A stretch of 37,055 nt of DNA from Myroides marinus (GTDB lineage: Bacteria; Bacteroidota; Bacteroidia; Flavobacteriales; Flavobacteriaceae), in the NCBI RefSeq assembly GCF_900109075.1, contig NZ_FNYS01000029.1, forward strand, positions 1 through 37,055, in the 5' to 3' direction. The notes beneath the pieces were generated by a model. That model saw only the letters and a list, made by a program, of their open reading frames with translations. It ran no database searches and was not told the origin of the DNA. Shown one piece after another: positions 16,448 through 26,068 of this stretch. Numbering within the stretch: the stretch's first letter is position 1; every line of letters begins with the position of its first letter. The translations under genes and the position numbers were made by a program.

Positions 16448-18547
16448 TTATTTCTCTCGGAATACACTAGTATACATACTAAGGTATCGGTTACATTCTG
16501 ACTGATTACCCAATTTTTCTGTATTTATTTTTTGTCGTATTGCATAATGACTAACACTGCTATCTTTGCGCATTGAGGTAACGGGAAACTTGGTAATTAA
16601 CTCTTTAAAGCTATCATAGGCTGGCTGGGCTAGATCATTTCTAAAGTATATATTTTGTTCCCAATACAACATTTGATAATCTACACTTGTTACGTCTTCT
16701 TTTTTTAACCTTTCTATTAAAGCTAATGAATACTCATATAAGGACTCATCATAAGTTGTACGCCAATAAGCTCTGGCTAGATAAAAACCTTTTTCATAGC
16801 TAAAATCAGCTGCTGCTTCGAAAGCCTTAGCCGATTCTAAATTATTACCCATAATCCAATAATATAGTGCATTCGAACGATAGTCTTCTATATCCTGTGG
16901 ATCTTGAACAATCATTGCCTCTGTAACCTTAGGTAGTTGCATCTCAGAACTGCTTAAATACTCAGCATCCACCAAGTAATACAAGATAGCCTCATTACTT
17001 TTAGATAATTGATTAATCTGATGCAATTGAACAATTAATTTAGCACACTGCTCATATGCTTTCATTTCATAAAGGAATACTACATAATAATTACGCGTCT
17101 CCCAATGTTCTGGTCTTGAAACATGGAAACAAGAAAGTCTATATTGTAAAGCTTCTACAAACTTAGGTGTATCGTTCAAGTACCTACACAAGGTCATAAT
17201 AAGAAAGTTAATACTCAATCGATAAGGGCTATCTTCTTTTAATTTCATTGCTACTTCTAATGGTTTTAAGGCTTGACGGTATTGACCTAAACCAAAGTTT
17301 CCTTTTCCTTGAAGATATAAAGATTCCCCTGTAGGGAGCGAATAAGTATGATAGGTATTCACTAAACTAAGAACATCATGATAGCTTCCCAACATGTCAT
17401 AATAGTGAGCCATTTCTAAGAGATAGTTAGGCAAACTGGCTCCTTTATATGCGGCCTCTATCAAGACGCCTAATGCTGTCTCATCTTCAGGATTTCGCAT
17501 CATGGTCAAAATACTTCCTTCTGTTAATAAGATACTAGGGTGTTCTTCTACAACTACCTTAGCTACATTGACATATTTCAAGGCTAGATCTAATTCATAT
17601 TGATGCTTGTGATAAAGTGCTTTATAGTTATAATAATTCACAACTAACTCTCTGTCTTCACAACTATAAGATTTAAAAAAATCTTCAACGTATTGTTCTG
17701 TCAACTCTCGCATATCAACAGGTATTACTTCTTTAAAAGCTATTACTTCCATAACTTCCGCCACCTGTACTAACATACCACAGCTATAAAAACAATCAAC
17801 TAGGTATATTCCCGCTTGAGCACTCAATAATGTCTTACTCCACTTTTGTTCCCATAAAGTGACACACTCCTCTAAATCAAAAATGTCTTTAGCAACATAC
17901 TGCGCTATTGATAATTCATTTACTTGCTTATCAGATAAATTAAAACGACTTTGATTAAGTAAATCTTCTATGACGCTATGTACTTGTGTCTGCACAGCAT
18001 AATCTACTAAAATATCAATTTCTCCTTCTTCAAGAATTTCTTTACTTAATAGTTGTTTACTATAATTCACCTGTAAATCCCATAAGCGAAGACGAAGATT
18101 ATTTGCTTCTGGATAAACAGATAAAGCATGATGTAAGCACCCAATGGCTACATCATACTTTTGTATCTCTTCCATCTTATTAGCGTATCCTAAAAGCAGA
18201 GCTAAGCTATTAGGATGATAATCTAATGCTCGCTCATAAAATGCAATATCACAATATTGCTCTAACCCTCCAATAAGCTCAAACTCTCTCAGTTGTTCTG
18301 CTCCATAATACTCTAAAACAGAAAGGGCCAGCATTACTTTATCATAGTCGAAATTATCCGAACCAATAAATCGGGTAAAAAACTCAATATAAAAACGATA
18401 AAAAGAAACTTCCTCTACGCTTTCTACTGGTGATTTCTCTTCTTGATGAAGATATTCATATCCTTCAATCAACGCTTGTTCACAGGATTGATAATCTCTT
18501 TCATTAATACTCTGAGCAATAAAAGTAACTAACTCTTTAAAATTCAT
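16448..18547 (-). CDS. TPR-like helical repeat protein, last gene of the zinc-ribbon operon
   Basis: A 699-aa soluble protein made almost entirely of helix pairs with TPR spacing and A-L-Y-P positions, for example KYDVAIGCLHHALSVYP, YELDLALKYVNVAKVV, QYRQALKPLEVAMKL and ESAKAFEAAADF. It has no signal peptide and no catalytic motif, so it probably acts as a scaffold or adaptor. It starts 14 bases after the preceding gene's stop and is the last of four closely packed genes (16448-23678). Its size and lack of close similarity to known TPR proteins leave the role open. Confidence 0.75.
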   Translation of the reverse strand: MNFKELVTFIAQSINERDYQSCEQALIEGYEYLHQEEKSPVESVEEVSFYRFYIEFFTRFIGSDNFDYDKVMLALSVLEYYGAEQLREFELIGGLEQYCDIAFYERALDYHPNSLALLLGYANKMEEIQKYDVAIGCLHHALSVYPEANNLRLRLWDLQVNYSKQLLSKEILEEGEIDILVDYAVQTQVHSVIEDLLNQSRFNLSDKQVNELSIAQYVAKDIFDLEECVTLWEQKWSKTLLSAQAGIYLVDCFYSCGMLVQVAEVMEVIAFKEVIPVDMRELTEQYVEDFFKSYSCEDRELVVNYYNYKALYHKHQYELDLALKYVNVAKVVVEEHPSILLTEGSILTMMRNPEDETALGVLIEAAYKGASLPNYLLEMAHYYDMLGSYHDVLSLVNTYHTYSLPTGESLYLQGKGNFGLGQYRQALKPLEVAMKLKEDSPYRLSINFLIMTLCRYLNDTPKFVEALQYRLSCFHVSRPEHWETRNYYVVFLYEMKAYEQCAKLIVQLHQINQLSKSNEAILYYLVDAEYLSSSEMQLPKVTEAMIVQDPQDIEDYRSNALYYWIMGNNLESAKAFEAAADFSYEKGFYLARAYWRTTYDESLYEYSLALIERLKKEDVTSVDYQMLYWEQNIYFRNDLAQPAYDSFKELITKFPVTSMRKDSSVSHYAIRQKINTEKLGNQSECNRYLSMYTSVFREK

Positions 18548-18561
18548 TTCTCTTTTTACTT

Positions 18562-19218
18562 TTAACTAGGATTACTATTTAGCTGATCATTTTGTAACTC
18601 GCGTACTATATTCCAATAATTTCCTTTTCGAGAAAAGCTAGTAGGGTTTGCTTGTAAAGAAGCTTCATAAAATTGAATTCCCAACATGATATTTTCCTGT
18701 AGTTCTCTTCCATTTACAAATACACGCGAAATGAATTCCGATAACTCACAATGTCTAGTATAAACTTCCTTCTCTGTTATATATCCCACTACCCCACCTA
18801 TTCTACAAACTAAACTATAGAGCGCATAATTAAATCCTAAAATACCATAACCTACAATAGCATAGCGTTGTGGATATAATAAACGATATCTATTTTTCAA
18901 GTAAGCGCCTTCTAGTTGCTCTAGGTGCTTTTCAAAAGCAACCTCATCAAAGTGATATATCTCTTCAATAATATCTTTTACATTAGCATGAAAATACTCA
19001 CCTTTTTTTAAATTATGTAAGAAAACACGAAACGACTTACTATTCTTGATTTGATGCATTTGCATAAACCTTCGCATATCATAAACATGTTCTTCATTAT
19101 TTGGATCTAAACCGAAAGGCGTGTCTAATAAAACATCTTGAAAATAATACAACAATAAACCATTAGAAATAGATTTTGGATTATCAAGAAAACTACCTAA
19201 TGCTATACATTCACTCAT
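18562..19218 (-). CDS. possible DUF1266-family protein
   Basis: A 218-aa soluble protein. The layout resembles DUF1266 (the YbeU/YbeR group): an early Asp/Arg-rich helix where that family begins its conserved core (HVYDMRRFMQMHQIKNSKSF), then a hydrophobic helix, GYITEKEVYTRHCELSEFISRVFVNGRELQENIMLGIQFYE, which parallels the family's GYxSExEAW...SWxEL...YLxGRxFW pattern. Key Trp residues of that pattern are replaced, so the match is tentative. DUF1266 proteins have no established biochemical role and occur as possible immunity proteins in toxin loci. It begins 2 bases after the stop of the 1289-aa gene, indicating tight coupling. Confidence 0.6.
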   Translation of the reverse strand: MSECIALGSFLDNPKSISNGLLLYYFQDVLLDTPFGLDPNNEEHVYDMRRFMQMHQIKNSKSFRVFLHNLKKGEYFHANVKDIIEEIYHFDEVAFEKHLEQLEGAYLKNRYRLLYPQRYAIVGYGILGFNYALYSLVCRIGGVVGYITEKEVYTRHCELSEFISRVFVNGRELQENIMLGIQFYEASLQANPTSFSRKGNYWNIVRELQNDQLNSNPS

Positions 19219-19220
19219 AA

Positions 19221-22200
19221 TTACACTTTTAATTGATTCACTAATACACTTAATGCTTGAGAATAATCGGCTGTATAAACACCAGATTGAACCATTGCTT
19301 CTATTCCTATAGCATAAGCTCCACTATACATCGTACCATGTAACAATTGAGCAAATACCATGCGAGCCATCGCACCTATCAAAGGATAAGTACCTGATGG
19401 GGCTGTCTGTGGATCTAATACAATTAGATATAGTTTTTGATAAAACGCTATAGTTTGATCAACATTAGCAGCCAAGAACTCCTTCACACCAACCATATTG
19501 GTCAATATCGGAGAAAAGACAATTGGATTATCAATAGCGCTACGAGTGTAATCATTAAAGTGATAACTAATCATTAGTAAATTTTCTTTGTCAATCGAAA
19601 AACTCATCATTAGCCCTGCTATTTCCACATCTGACAACACTGTAGTTACTCCTTGTTGTTCCTCATCAGAAAAGTACTGTTCGTCTTCATCTACTATTGC
19701 TTGATTAGCGATCTCATCTATTTGCTCTTGCTGCTGATCACCATAAAACGAGTCTTCTTGCTTCTCTACTTCTTCAAAATGATACTTCTTCAACTCTCTA
19801 ACAGCCACCTGTAAACGATCTAAGTAATTTGACCAATAACTGTTTTTTTGAATAAAATTGTCAATATAAATAACAAATTCAGGATCAAATTTCTCAGGAG
19901 GAAGTTCTTCTAGCATATCGCCAAGATTATCTACAACCAATCTAAAGACCTTTTCTGTTTGATAACTTATATCAACCATCCAATGTTCCTTACCTAGACA
20001 TCGCAGTAATAAATCTGCTAAAACACTAACTTGCTCTGAAGTCAGCTCATCACTTTTCATTACCCTGAAGGCATCTTTTCTATAGTCTTTTAATAGTTTG
20101 CCCACCCAACGCTCATGCTCTCCTTCACTTAGCAAATAATCTTCCAATGCCATATACCCAGTATGTAAGGTAAACCAATTTATTGTTGATTTATCAATGC
20201 GTAAGGTAATCTCCACTTGATCACACTCATCATTTAAATCATGGCAACTATCATTCACTAAGGTTACGATATCAATACAATCTTCTAAATTATCCTCATA
20301 ATAGAAGTCTTCTACAATCTTTAATATCTTCTTGGCGTATAACGACTTAAATTTAACTTCCTCGATTGTATCTAATGTAGCTACCATTTTTTTTAAATAG
20401 CCAAATAGAATACTTCTATTACTTTTATGTTGCTCTTCAGTAGGTATCTCTAAATCTTCGAATGTAATTCGTGGCGCTTGAATAAACGCCTCTAAATCAC
20501 TTCCAAAATCAAGTAACACCAACAACATAAATTGATGAATAGGTTCACTTAAACTTCCCGTAGCTGTGCGATTATCTAACCAATTTAACCACTGATCAGT
20601 ATTGTGAAAAACAGTTTGGACTATTTCTCGTCCTTCCATTTCTTGATTTACGCCTTTTGCCGTTAATAACCTAGGCAACTTGTATTCATAAGGGCCTATT
20701 TCAATATTTTCAAAAATCAACTCAACTAACTGATTTACAAAAGGTTTAAAAACTACTCGATCGCTATAGATAAACCATAGTGTCAAGAAACATAGAGGCA
20801 ATTGTCCACTTGGCTTTTGTTGAAACTGAACAATGATATTTTTTTGAAACAACTCAGACAACAACTTTTCCTCTATATCAACAGATAGCCACGACACAAG
20901 TGCTGCATGCATTTTATACTCCAATGCTATGGGTAGATTAGCTGGGCGACGACTATAATAATACGCTTGTTGATAGTTCCATTGACTATCACAAAGTACT
21001 TCCAATAAAGGGTATTGTTTATAACTATCATAAAGACCTAACAGTTCCTGTCCTTGATCTAACACGACAAGACTCTCGATTAACACATCAGAAATAGTAT
21101 TTGTTAAAGTCATATCTGCCTTTAACACATCTGCGAAGTGATTACCTGATTCACAAATCCAAAGTAGGAAGATATTATAAGGTGAGGAGTCATAGCGGTT
21201 ACCAATACTCAAACTAGCATTTAACGCAGCTATAAATTCACTCCACTCTCCATTAAAAAAATCATTAATAAAAACATCTGTTGTGGCAAAAGGTCTTCTC
21301 TCAAAAGAACCATTGTCCAAACGAACACAATAATGACTATTTAAAACACTATTTTTAAGCTCCTCGTTAGGCAACCATGTATTTGACGTGTCTTCATTAA
21401 TCAGCAACAGCTCTATAAGCTTAGCAGCTACTTTAAAAGAATGTCTCGGACTCTTTTGAACCAATATGCTTAATACATCAACAACCATTAAACGTATGCC
21501 ATTCTCTTCCTCACTACTTGTATAATTTTTATAATTATCACCTATAAAAATAAGCATGCGATCTACCGCATCTACACTAGGGAAGTATTCCAACTCACAG
21601 ACTTTGTTCCAGCCTGCAATAAGATTAAACCCGTCTAAAGTATTGTCAAATTCATTACCTATAAGATATAACTCCTTGGCAAGCTCATCTGTAAACACTA
21701 AATGCGCTGGCGCCTCTTCTAATAATTGAATTAGAGAATGACGAAGATTACGGCTAATCAATAAGCTTACAAAGCCTGAGTAATCCAATTCTACTTCCTG
21801 ATGATCATAAAGACTAATAAAATCCACCCATAAGCGTATTTCATTGTCAGAAAAAGTATCTGTATGACGCTCGAATACAAAATGCGAATTAAACTTTTGA
21901 AGCAATAAACCGATGGCTTCATTTACAACTATTTGCCTCGTATATACATCTGTATTTCCTTGATCTTGTAAATACTTATTATACTCAACAAATTGCAGTA
22001 AACCATTAAGTTGATAATAATTTAAACCACTCTCTTTTAAGCTTTGAAGCATCAAGTGCTCCTCTCCATAATAAAGCAAATAGTGATACCCTGTAGTTGC
22101 TGCACCTTTATTCTTAGCTGTCAATGAAGCCAAACTATCTTGATCATCAACGATTAGTGCACTACTCATAGCTAGATCATAATCCGTATGCGCTGTATAA

Positions 22201-23090
22201 GCTGGTATCACATCAAAAAGACGAGTCGGCTCCTCTTCTTCTATTTGATTTAAAAAAGAATATAAATGAAGACGAGCTACATCTAAATAAGGTTTAAGTC
22301 TATTTATACCTTTTATACGATCAGTTAATTTATCGAAAACTTCAACTAAATCTTTTTCTGGTGAACTTTGCTCAAGATGTTCAAAGGCTTCGTCCACTTT
22401 AAAATTTCCAAGGAAACTATTAGGATGAGCAAACCATAAAAAGCCTTCTATACGAACAAATTCATATTCAAACACAGTAGTCAAATCTGCCCATTTCAAA
22501 TGAATATTTCTATTGACCTGCTCATTGAGGGGATATTGTTTTAACTGAACTAGATTTACTAACTGTCTAACAATACGATGGATACCGTAAGTTTCCTCTT
22601 TTAACAAAGAATCCAGTGAAGCTGGCTCAGCTAGCAAATCTTCATACTCTTCTAGTATCTGCTTTGAATATGGAATAAAATTTAGAAGATCCGTTTCCAT
22701 AGCTATTACAGCCTCATTTATAGGTAATAACAAATAGGGTTCTAACAACTGCAACTGTTGCTTTGCATACTGTATAACTCGATAGTTTTTATAAAACTCA
22801 TCCTTATACTTTGTAATTTCTGCCTCAGAAAGCTGTTTTATTTTTTCAGGTATTTGCTCCTGATTATATCCTAAACTCTTTAAAATTCTTGCTACTCCAA
22901 AGTGTTTTTCTTCTACTACCTTACTTCCACATCCTCTACAAAAATTCCCCTGAGCAGGAGTAAGAGAAGCACACCATCCACAGCGTACATCTACACGAAC
23001 GCTACCCGCACAAGCCACACATATATCCCCTGGCTGATAATCGCCCGGTTGTGGCGTAGAGCACGATTCACAATAAGTGATAACTGCCAT
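19221..23090 (-). CDS. giant zinc-ribbon plus helical-repeat protein, unknown
   Basis: A 1289-aa cytoplasmic protein. The N-terminus has eight cysteines in four CxxC knuckles (C7/C10, C24/C27, C37/C40, C51/C54), two zinc sites of the double-zinc-ribbon type, with the linker PxDYxPGDxCxxC. A segment HFGVARILKSLGYNQEQIPEKI follows that resembles the one after the same ribbon in the 189-aa protein encoded upstream, so the two proteins share about 90-100 residues. The remaining 1150 residues are acidic, Leu-rich helices with no recognised domain and an acidic Gln/Glu-rich linker at about 1115-1155. No signal peptide and no nuclease or ATPase motif is visible. The gene starts 18 bases after the 189-aa gene and ends 2 bases before the next. 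Confidence 0.75.
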   Translation of the reverse strand: MAVITYCESCSTPQPGDYQPGDICVACAGSVRVDVRCGWCASLTPAQGNFCRGCGSKVVEEKHFGVARILKSLGYNQEQIPEKIKQLSEAEITKYKDEFYKNYRVIQYAKQQLQLLEPYLLLPINEAVIAMETDLLNFIPYSKQILEEYEDLLAEPASLDSLLKEETYGIHRIVRQLVNLVQLKQYPLNEQVNRNIHLKWADLTTVFEYEFVRIEGFLWFAHPNSFLGNFKVDEAFEHLEQSSPEKDLVEVFDKLTDRIKGINRLKPYLDVARLHLYSFLNQIEEEEPTRLFDVIPAYTAHTDYDLAMSSALIVDDQDSLASLTAKNKGAATTGYHYLLYYGEEHLMLQSLKESGLNYYQLNGLLQFVEYNKYLQDQGNTDVYTRQIVVNEAIGLLLQKFNSHFVFERHTDTFSDNEIRLWVDFISLYDHQEVELDYSGFVSLLISRNLRHSLIQLLEEAPAHLVFTDELAKELYLIGNEFDNTLDGFNLIAGWNKVCELEYFPSVDAVDRMLIFIGDNYKNYTSSEEENGIRLMVVDVLSILVQKSPRHSFKVAAKLIELLLINEDTSNTWLPNEELKNSVLNSHYCVRLDNGSFERRPFATTDVFINDFFNGEWSEFIAALNASLSIGNRYDSSPYNIFLLWICESGNHFADVLKADMTLTNTISDVLIESLVVLDQGQELLGLYDSYKQYPLLEVLCDSQWNYQQAYYYSRRPANLPIALEYKMHAALVSWLSVDIEEKLLSELFQKNIIVQFQQKPSGQLPLCFLTLWFIYSDRVVFKPFVNQLVELIFENIEIGPYEYKLPRLLTAKGVNQEMEGREIVQTVFHNTDQWLNWLDNRTATGSLSEPIHQFMLLVLLDFGSDLEAFIQAPRITFEDLEIPTEEQHKSNRSILFGYLKKMVATLDTIEEVKFKSLYAKKILKIVEDFYYEDNLEDCIDIVTLVNDSCHDLNDECDQVEITLRIDKSTINWFTLHTGYMALEDYLLSEGEHERWVGKLLKDYRKDAFRVMKSDELTSEQVSVLADLLLRCLGKEHWMVDISYQTEKVFRLVVDNLGDMLEELPPEKFDPEFVIYIDNFIQKNSYWSNYLDRLQVAVRELKKYHFEEVEKQEDSFYGDQQQEQIDEIANQAIVDEDEQYFSDEEQQGVTTVLSDVEIAGLMMSFSIDKENLLMISYHFNDYTRSAIDNPIVFSPILTNMVGVKEFLAANVDQTIAFYQKLYLIVLDPQTAPSGTYPLIGAMARMVFAQLLHGTMYSGAYAIGIEAMVQSGVYTADYSQALSVLVNQLKV

Positions 23091-23108
23091 ACTATACGAA
23101 CTATTTTT

Positions 23109-23678
23109 CTATCTACCTTTTCTAATTTTTGCCCAAATATTTTCTTTTTGAACTGCTGTCATTTCTTTAACTAACTTACCGATAGCTGACTTCGATTCAC
23201 CTTCCAACTTTAATTGTAAAGCTACCTCATAATCGGAAGAAGCGACAAACTCAGCTCCACAAGAACGGCAAAACTGACCTGGTCCTGTACTCAAACACCA
23301 ATAACAATTGTGAACTGGTTCTGCTTGAAGTCCACAAGACAAACACAAATCACCAACTTTATAATCCTTCGGCTGCTTAGCTTGACAATGTGCACATTTT
23401 ACAACATCTGCACTCTCTACGATTACTGCCTCTTGCTTTACCACGGTTTCAGCAACTGCCAAGCTTGCTGCTTGTGTACCTAAAGCCCACTGCATAATTA
23501 CATGTGCTATTTCGATATCCATAGCTGTAACTTCTATCAAAGTTCGCGTATCACCAATCATAACGAAATCCTCTTTAGATTGAATTCCAGCATCTGCTAA
23601 TGCCTCAATATCTTCTGTCGTCGCTCCTTTTTTACGCAATATACTTTCTAATAGCTTTGGAAAATTTTCTATACTCAT
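23109..23678 (-). CDS. small zinc-ribbon protein, first gene of the operon
   Basis: A 189-aa protein. Residues 1-66 look like a SAM or helical-hairpin domain (ESILRKKGATTEDIEALADAGIQ...), then a low-complexity Ala/Val linker, then a double zinc ribbon with C95/C98, C112/C115, C125/C128 and C137/C140. The spacings match those in the N-terminus of the 1289-aa protein, except that the last gap is two shorter. The C-terminal segment (DYEVALQLKLEGESKSAIGKLV) also has a counterpart there. This suggests duplication of a common module, perhaps for a heterodimer or shared-target arrangement. It is the promoter-proximal gene; a terminator (23773-23807) separates it from the gene upstream. Confidence 0.75.
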   Translation of the reverse strand: MSIENFPKLLESILRKKGATTEDIEALADAGIQSKEDFVMIGDTRTLIEVTAMDIEIAHVIMQWALGTQAASLAVAETVVKQEAVIVESADVVKCAHCQAKQPKDYKVGDLCLSCGLQAEPVHNCYWCLSTGPGQFCRSCGAEFVASSDYEVALQLKLEGESKSAIGKLVKEMTAVQKENIWAKIRKGR

Positions 23679-23772
23679 ACTTCTAAATTATAGTTGTAAA
23701 CTAATTAAATACTTCTATAGATATAATTAGTCACTAGGTTATTACTGACTTAGTTCACGATGATTAAAAAAT

Positions 23773-23807
23773 AAAAAGGGAGACTCATCTAATTATGATC
23801 CCCCTTT
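23773..23807 (-). terminator. terminator ending the 131-aa gene
   Basis: On the minus strand, AAAGGG and CCCTTTT arms form a hairpin, partly interrupted inside, followed by a T-rich tract (TTTTTATTTTTT). It lies between the stop of the 131-aa gene at 23887 and the start of the zinc-ribbon operon at 23678. Confidence 0.7.
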
Positions 23808-23886
23808 ATTATCTATCTAGTTGATATTAACTAAATCAAAAATTAAAAGTCAGACTAAAAATTTTATAAAAAGAATCCTTATATCC

Positions 23887-24282
23887 TTATAACTTGCTTT
23901 CTAAATACTCTCTAATCACTAAATCAGTAAAGAAACCACTATGATGTCCTCCCCAGCAAGCTGTCATTGTTAAAGTTTTTCCAGAAAGGTCTAATTTTTT
24001 ATTTTCTTCAGCTCCTTCATTTACAATACAGTTTACTTCAATTTTATCCATTGACTCTTGTACTGCTTCTTTCCCAAAATTATCTTTACACACTTCTTTC
24101 ATTGCATCCATTAAGCGTTGTAAACATACACTTGGCACAAACTTAATATGCTCTAATTCGAAAGTATCCCAGTTGATTTGGATAGGTAGTTCTTTACCTA
24201 CAATTGCGTTCAATTCTTTTTGATACTCAGTTACGTACTGCTCTTCTATTGCTGTATAAGCTCTTTTTTCTTGTAATCCCAT
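23887..24282 (-). CDS. hypothetical protein, 131 aa
   Basis: A soluble, acidic protein with no recognised domain. It has an amphipathic helical start (KRAYTAIEEQYVTEYQKELNAIVGKE), a middle with three cysteines, and a C-terminal motif TMTACWGGHHSGFFTDLVI where Cys, His-His and Asp lie close together and could bind a metal; this is inference. It has its own terminator and a divergent partner (the 345-aa gene), with which it shares a 102-bp promoter region. Confidence 0.6.
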   Translation of the reverse strand: MGLQEKRAYTAIEEQYVTEYQKELNAIVGKELPIQINWDTFELEHIKFVPSVCLQRLMDAMKEVCKDNFGKEAVQESMDKIEVNCIVNEGAEENKKLDLSGKTLTMTACWGGHHSGFFTDLVIREYLESKL

Positions 24283-24365
24283 GATTTATATTATTACTAT
24301 TATTAACATTTCAAAGGTCTTATCTTTGCTATTGGTTTCATAGACCTAAATTCGGTAATTGCGCT

Positions 24366-24385
24366 TATCACGGAATTCCGTGATA
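24366..24385. promoter_or_regulatory. 20-bp perfect palindrome abutting a start codon
   Basis: TATCACGGAATTCCGTGATA is fully self-complementary and ends on the A of the ATG at 24385. It sits in the divergent promoter region of the 131-aa and 345-aa genes and has the form of an operator for a dimeric regulator. The regulator is unknown. A TATCTTTG sequence at 24321-24328 resembles the Bacteroidota -7 element (TAnnTTTG) for the plus-strand gene, though no matching upstream element is clear. Confidence 0.65.
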
Positions 24386-25422
24386 TGAAAATTTCCAAAA
24401 GTATCTTACCTTGTATTCAAACTTTACAAAAAATGCTAAAAACACTTTTAATAATTGGGTTTTGTTTTCTATCACTAACACTAGCTGTAAATAATCTATC
24501 TCTCATTATGGGAGGTATGAGAAAGAAAAAAGCAAATCGTTTAATACAAGAATATCTTGAACATGAATTCAAGGGTCAATTAAAAGCAGTTGAAATTAGA
24601 CGCTTTTTTAATGCCTCTAATATGAATCCCAATATGTTTTCGGTTATTATCTACGATCATCAATTAGCACAAGTAAGATGGGTTTTATTCTTTGACGCCA
24701 AGATTTTAAAAAATGAAAACAGAATTGAACAAGGTGTTTCCTATGCTAAACCAGTAAAAGAACAATACCAAGATGCCTTATCTGACTACTATACCAAAGA
24801 AGATATAAAACTAAAAATGATTGATTTAGATTGTCGTATTGACATTAGTTATGATTCATTAACCATGACATATCTTTTTAACCCAAATCCCAATGAGCTG
24901 AAAACGAAAACTAAAAAACTCTTATACTTACTAAATCAACAAAAGGACGCACTAAAAATCAATAGTATTTTCACAATTACTATCCATCTTCCAACCTATA
25001 ATGAGGATATTTTTATGATTGTTATACATAGCATAGAGGACTCATGGCAGGTCAAAGAATGCTTACTAAAACAAGAAACTAATTATTTCAAAACTTTACA
25101 AGAAAAATTGCTGCCGAAGCGTATGGATTATTTAGCGGGATTAGACCACCTCTACAGTTCCCATGATTTTTCTTTATTATATGTAGATACAGCTTGTTTC
25201 ACTAAAGCTGTGTGGGTACATCTGTTAATCGATACAAAAGAAGTAGAACAAGAAAAAAACAGCTATCACAAGACTCCTGTAACAGCTGTTTTATTAGAAA
25301 CGATTAATCTTACCAACAAAGTAGTCACTCATCGAGAAATCGTACCGATTACTGAACCAAATTCGTTTATTTCTATTGTAGAAGAGATTAAACCACTATT
25401 AGCAATAAAGTATACCTTTTAA
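24385..25422 (+). CDS. hypothetical membrane-anchored protein, 345 aa
   Basis: The product has one hydrophobic segment near the N-terminus (about residues 18-36, LKTLLIIGFCFLSLTLAV), then a basic stretch (RKKKANR) and a soluble mixed domain. No family is recognised. The first ATG (24385) overlaps a perfect palindrome; starting at Met17 (24433) would give a protein beginning directly with the membrane segment and leave the palindrome 48 bases upstream, in an ordinary operator position, so either start is possible. The gene is convergent with the response-regulator gene, only 7 bases apart, with no terminator visible between them. Confidence 0.65.
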   Translation: MKISKSILPCIQTLQKMLKTLLIIGFCFLSLTLAVNNLSLIMGGMRKKKANRLIQEYLEHEFKGQLKAVEIRRFFNASNMNPNMFSVIIYDHQLAQVRWVLFFDAKILKNENRIEQGVSYAKPVKEQYQDALSDYYTKEDIKLKMIDLDCRIDISYDSLTMTYLFNPNPNELKTKTKKLLYLLNQQKDALKINSIFTITIHLPTYNEDIFMIVIHSIEDSWQVKECLLKQETNYFKTLQEKLLPKRMDYLAGLDHLYSSHDFSLLYVDTACFTKAVWVHLLIDTKEVEQEKNSYHKTPVTAVLLETINLTNKVVTHREIVPITEPNSFISIVEEIKPLLAIKYTF

Positions 25423-25429
25423 TTATTCA

Positions 25430-26065
25430 CTAATCAAATAGTCCTGATTCAATAGCAAACTTTACCGCTCCCGTAGTTGTCTTAGATCCTGTTTTCAACA
25501 AGATATTCTTGCGATGTGTCTCCACCGTATTAACTGATATAAACAGTTTCTCAGAAATTTCTTTAGAAGTCATTTCTTCTGATAAAAGTGCTAGAACTTC
25601 TTTCTCCCGTTGAGTCAATTCAATATCTTGATACTTCTTTTTATCAAATACACTTTCCATATAGCGCTGTTTAATAACTTCTGAGAAATATTGCTTGTCA
25701 TTGATTAATTCCCTTACAGCAACTTGTAACTCCTGCTTATTTGTAAATTTAGGTACAAAACCATCTGCTCCTTTTTGGATTACCTTATGAACAACGCGAG
25801 GATTATCAAGCATACTCAAAATTAGAACCTTGACATCTGATTGATTACTCTTTACCCTAGTTAATAACTCTACTCCATCCATCTTGGGCATATTCAAATC
25901 GGTAATGACTAATTGTATGTCAAATTGCTCTAATAAACGTAATACTTGTGTTCCTTCTGTTGCTAAATGCACTTGTTTTACTTCCTCCATATCAAGTAAT
26001 ATAGTGTTTAACCCCTCTAAAAACATCAAATGATCATCTGCTATGATTATATTTACTCTACTCAC
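25430..26065 (-). CDS. LuxR/NarL-family response regulator
   Basis: A 211-aa regulator with an N-terminal receiver domain (acid pocket D10/D11, phosphoacceptor D56 in LVITDLNMP, K106 in GFVPKFT) and a C-terminal LuxR-type helix-turn-helix (about 145-211, ELTQREKEVLALLSEEMTSKEISEKLFISVNTVETH). It should be phosphorylated by the histidine kinase encoded just upstream (3-base gap). The target genes are unknown; neighbouring uncharacterised genes are candidates. Confidence 0.92.
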   Translation of the reverse strand: MSRVNIIIADDHLMFLEGLNTILLDMEEVKQVHLATEGTQVLRLLEQFDIQLVITDLNMPKMDGVELLTRVKSNQSDVKVLILSMLDNPRVVHKVIQKGADGFVPKFTNKQELQVAVRELINDKQYFSEVIKQRYMESVFDKKKYQDIELTQREKEVLALLSEEMTSKEISEKLFISVNTVETHRKNILLKTGSKTTTGAVKFAIESGLFD

Positions 26066-26068
26066 TAC

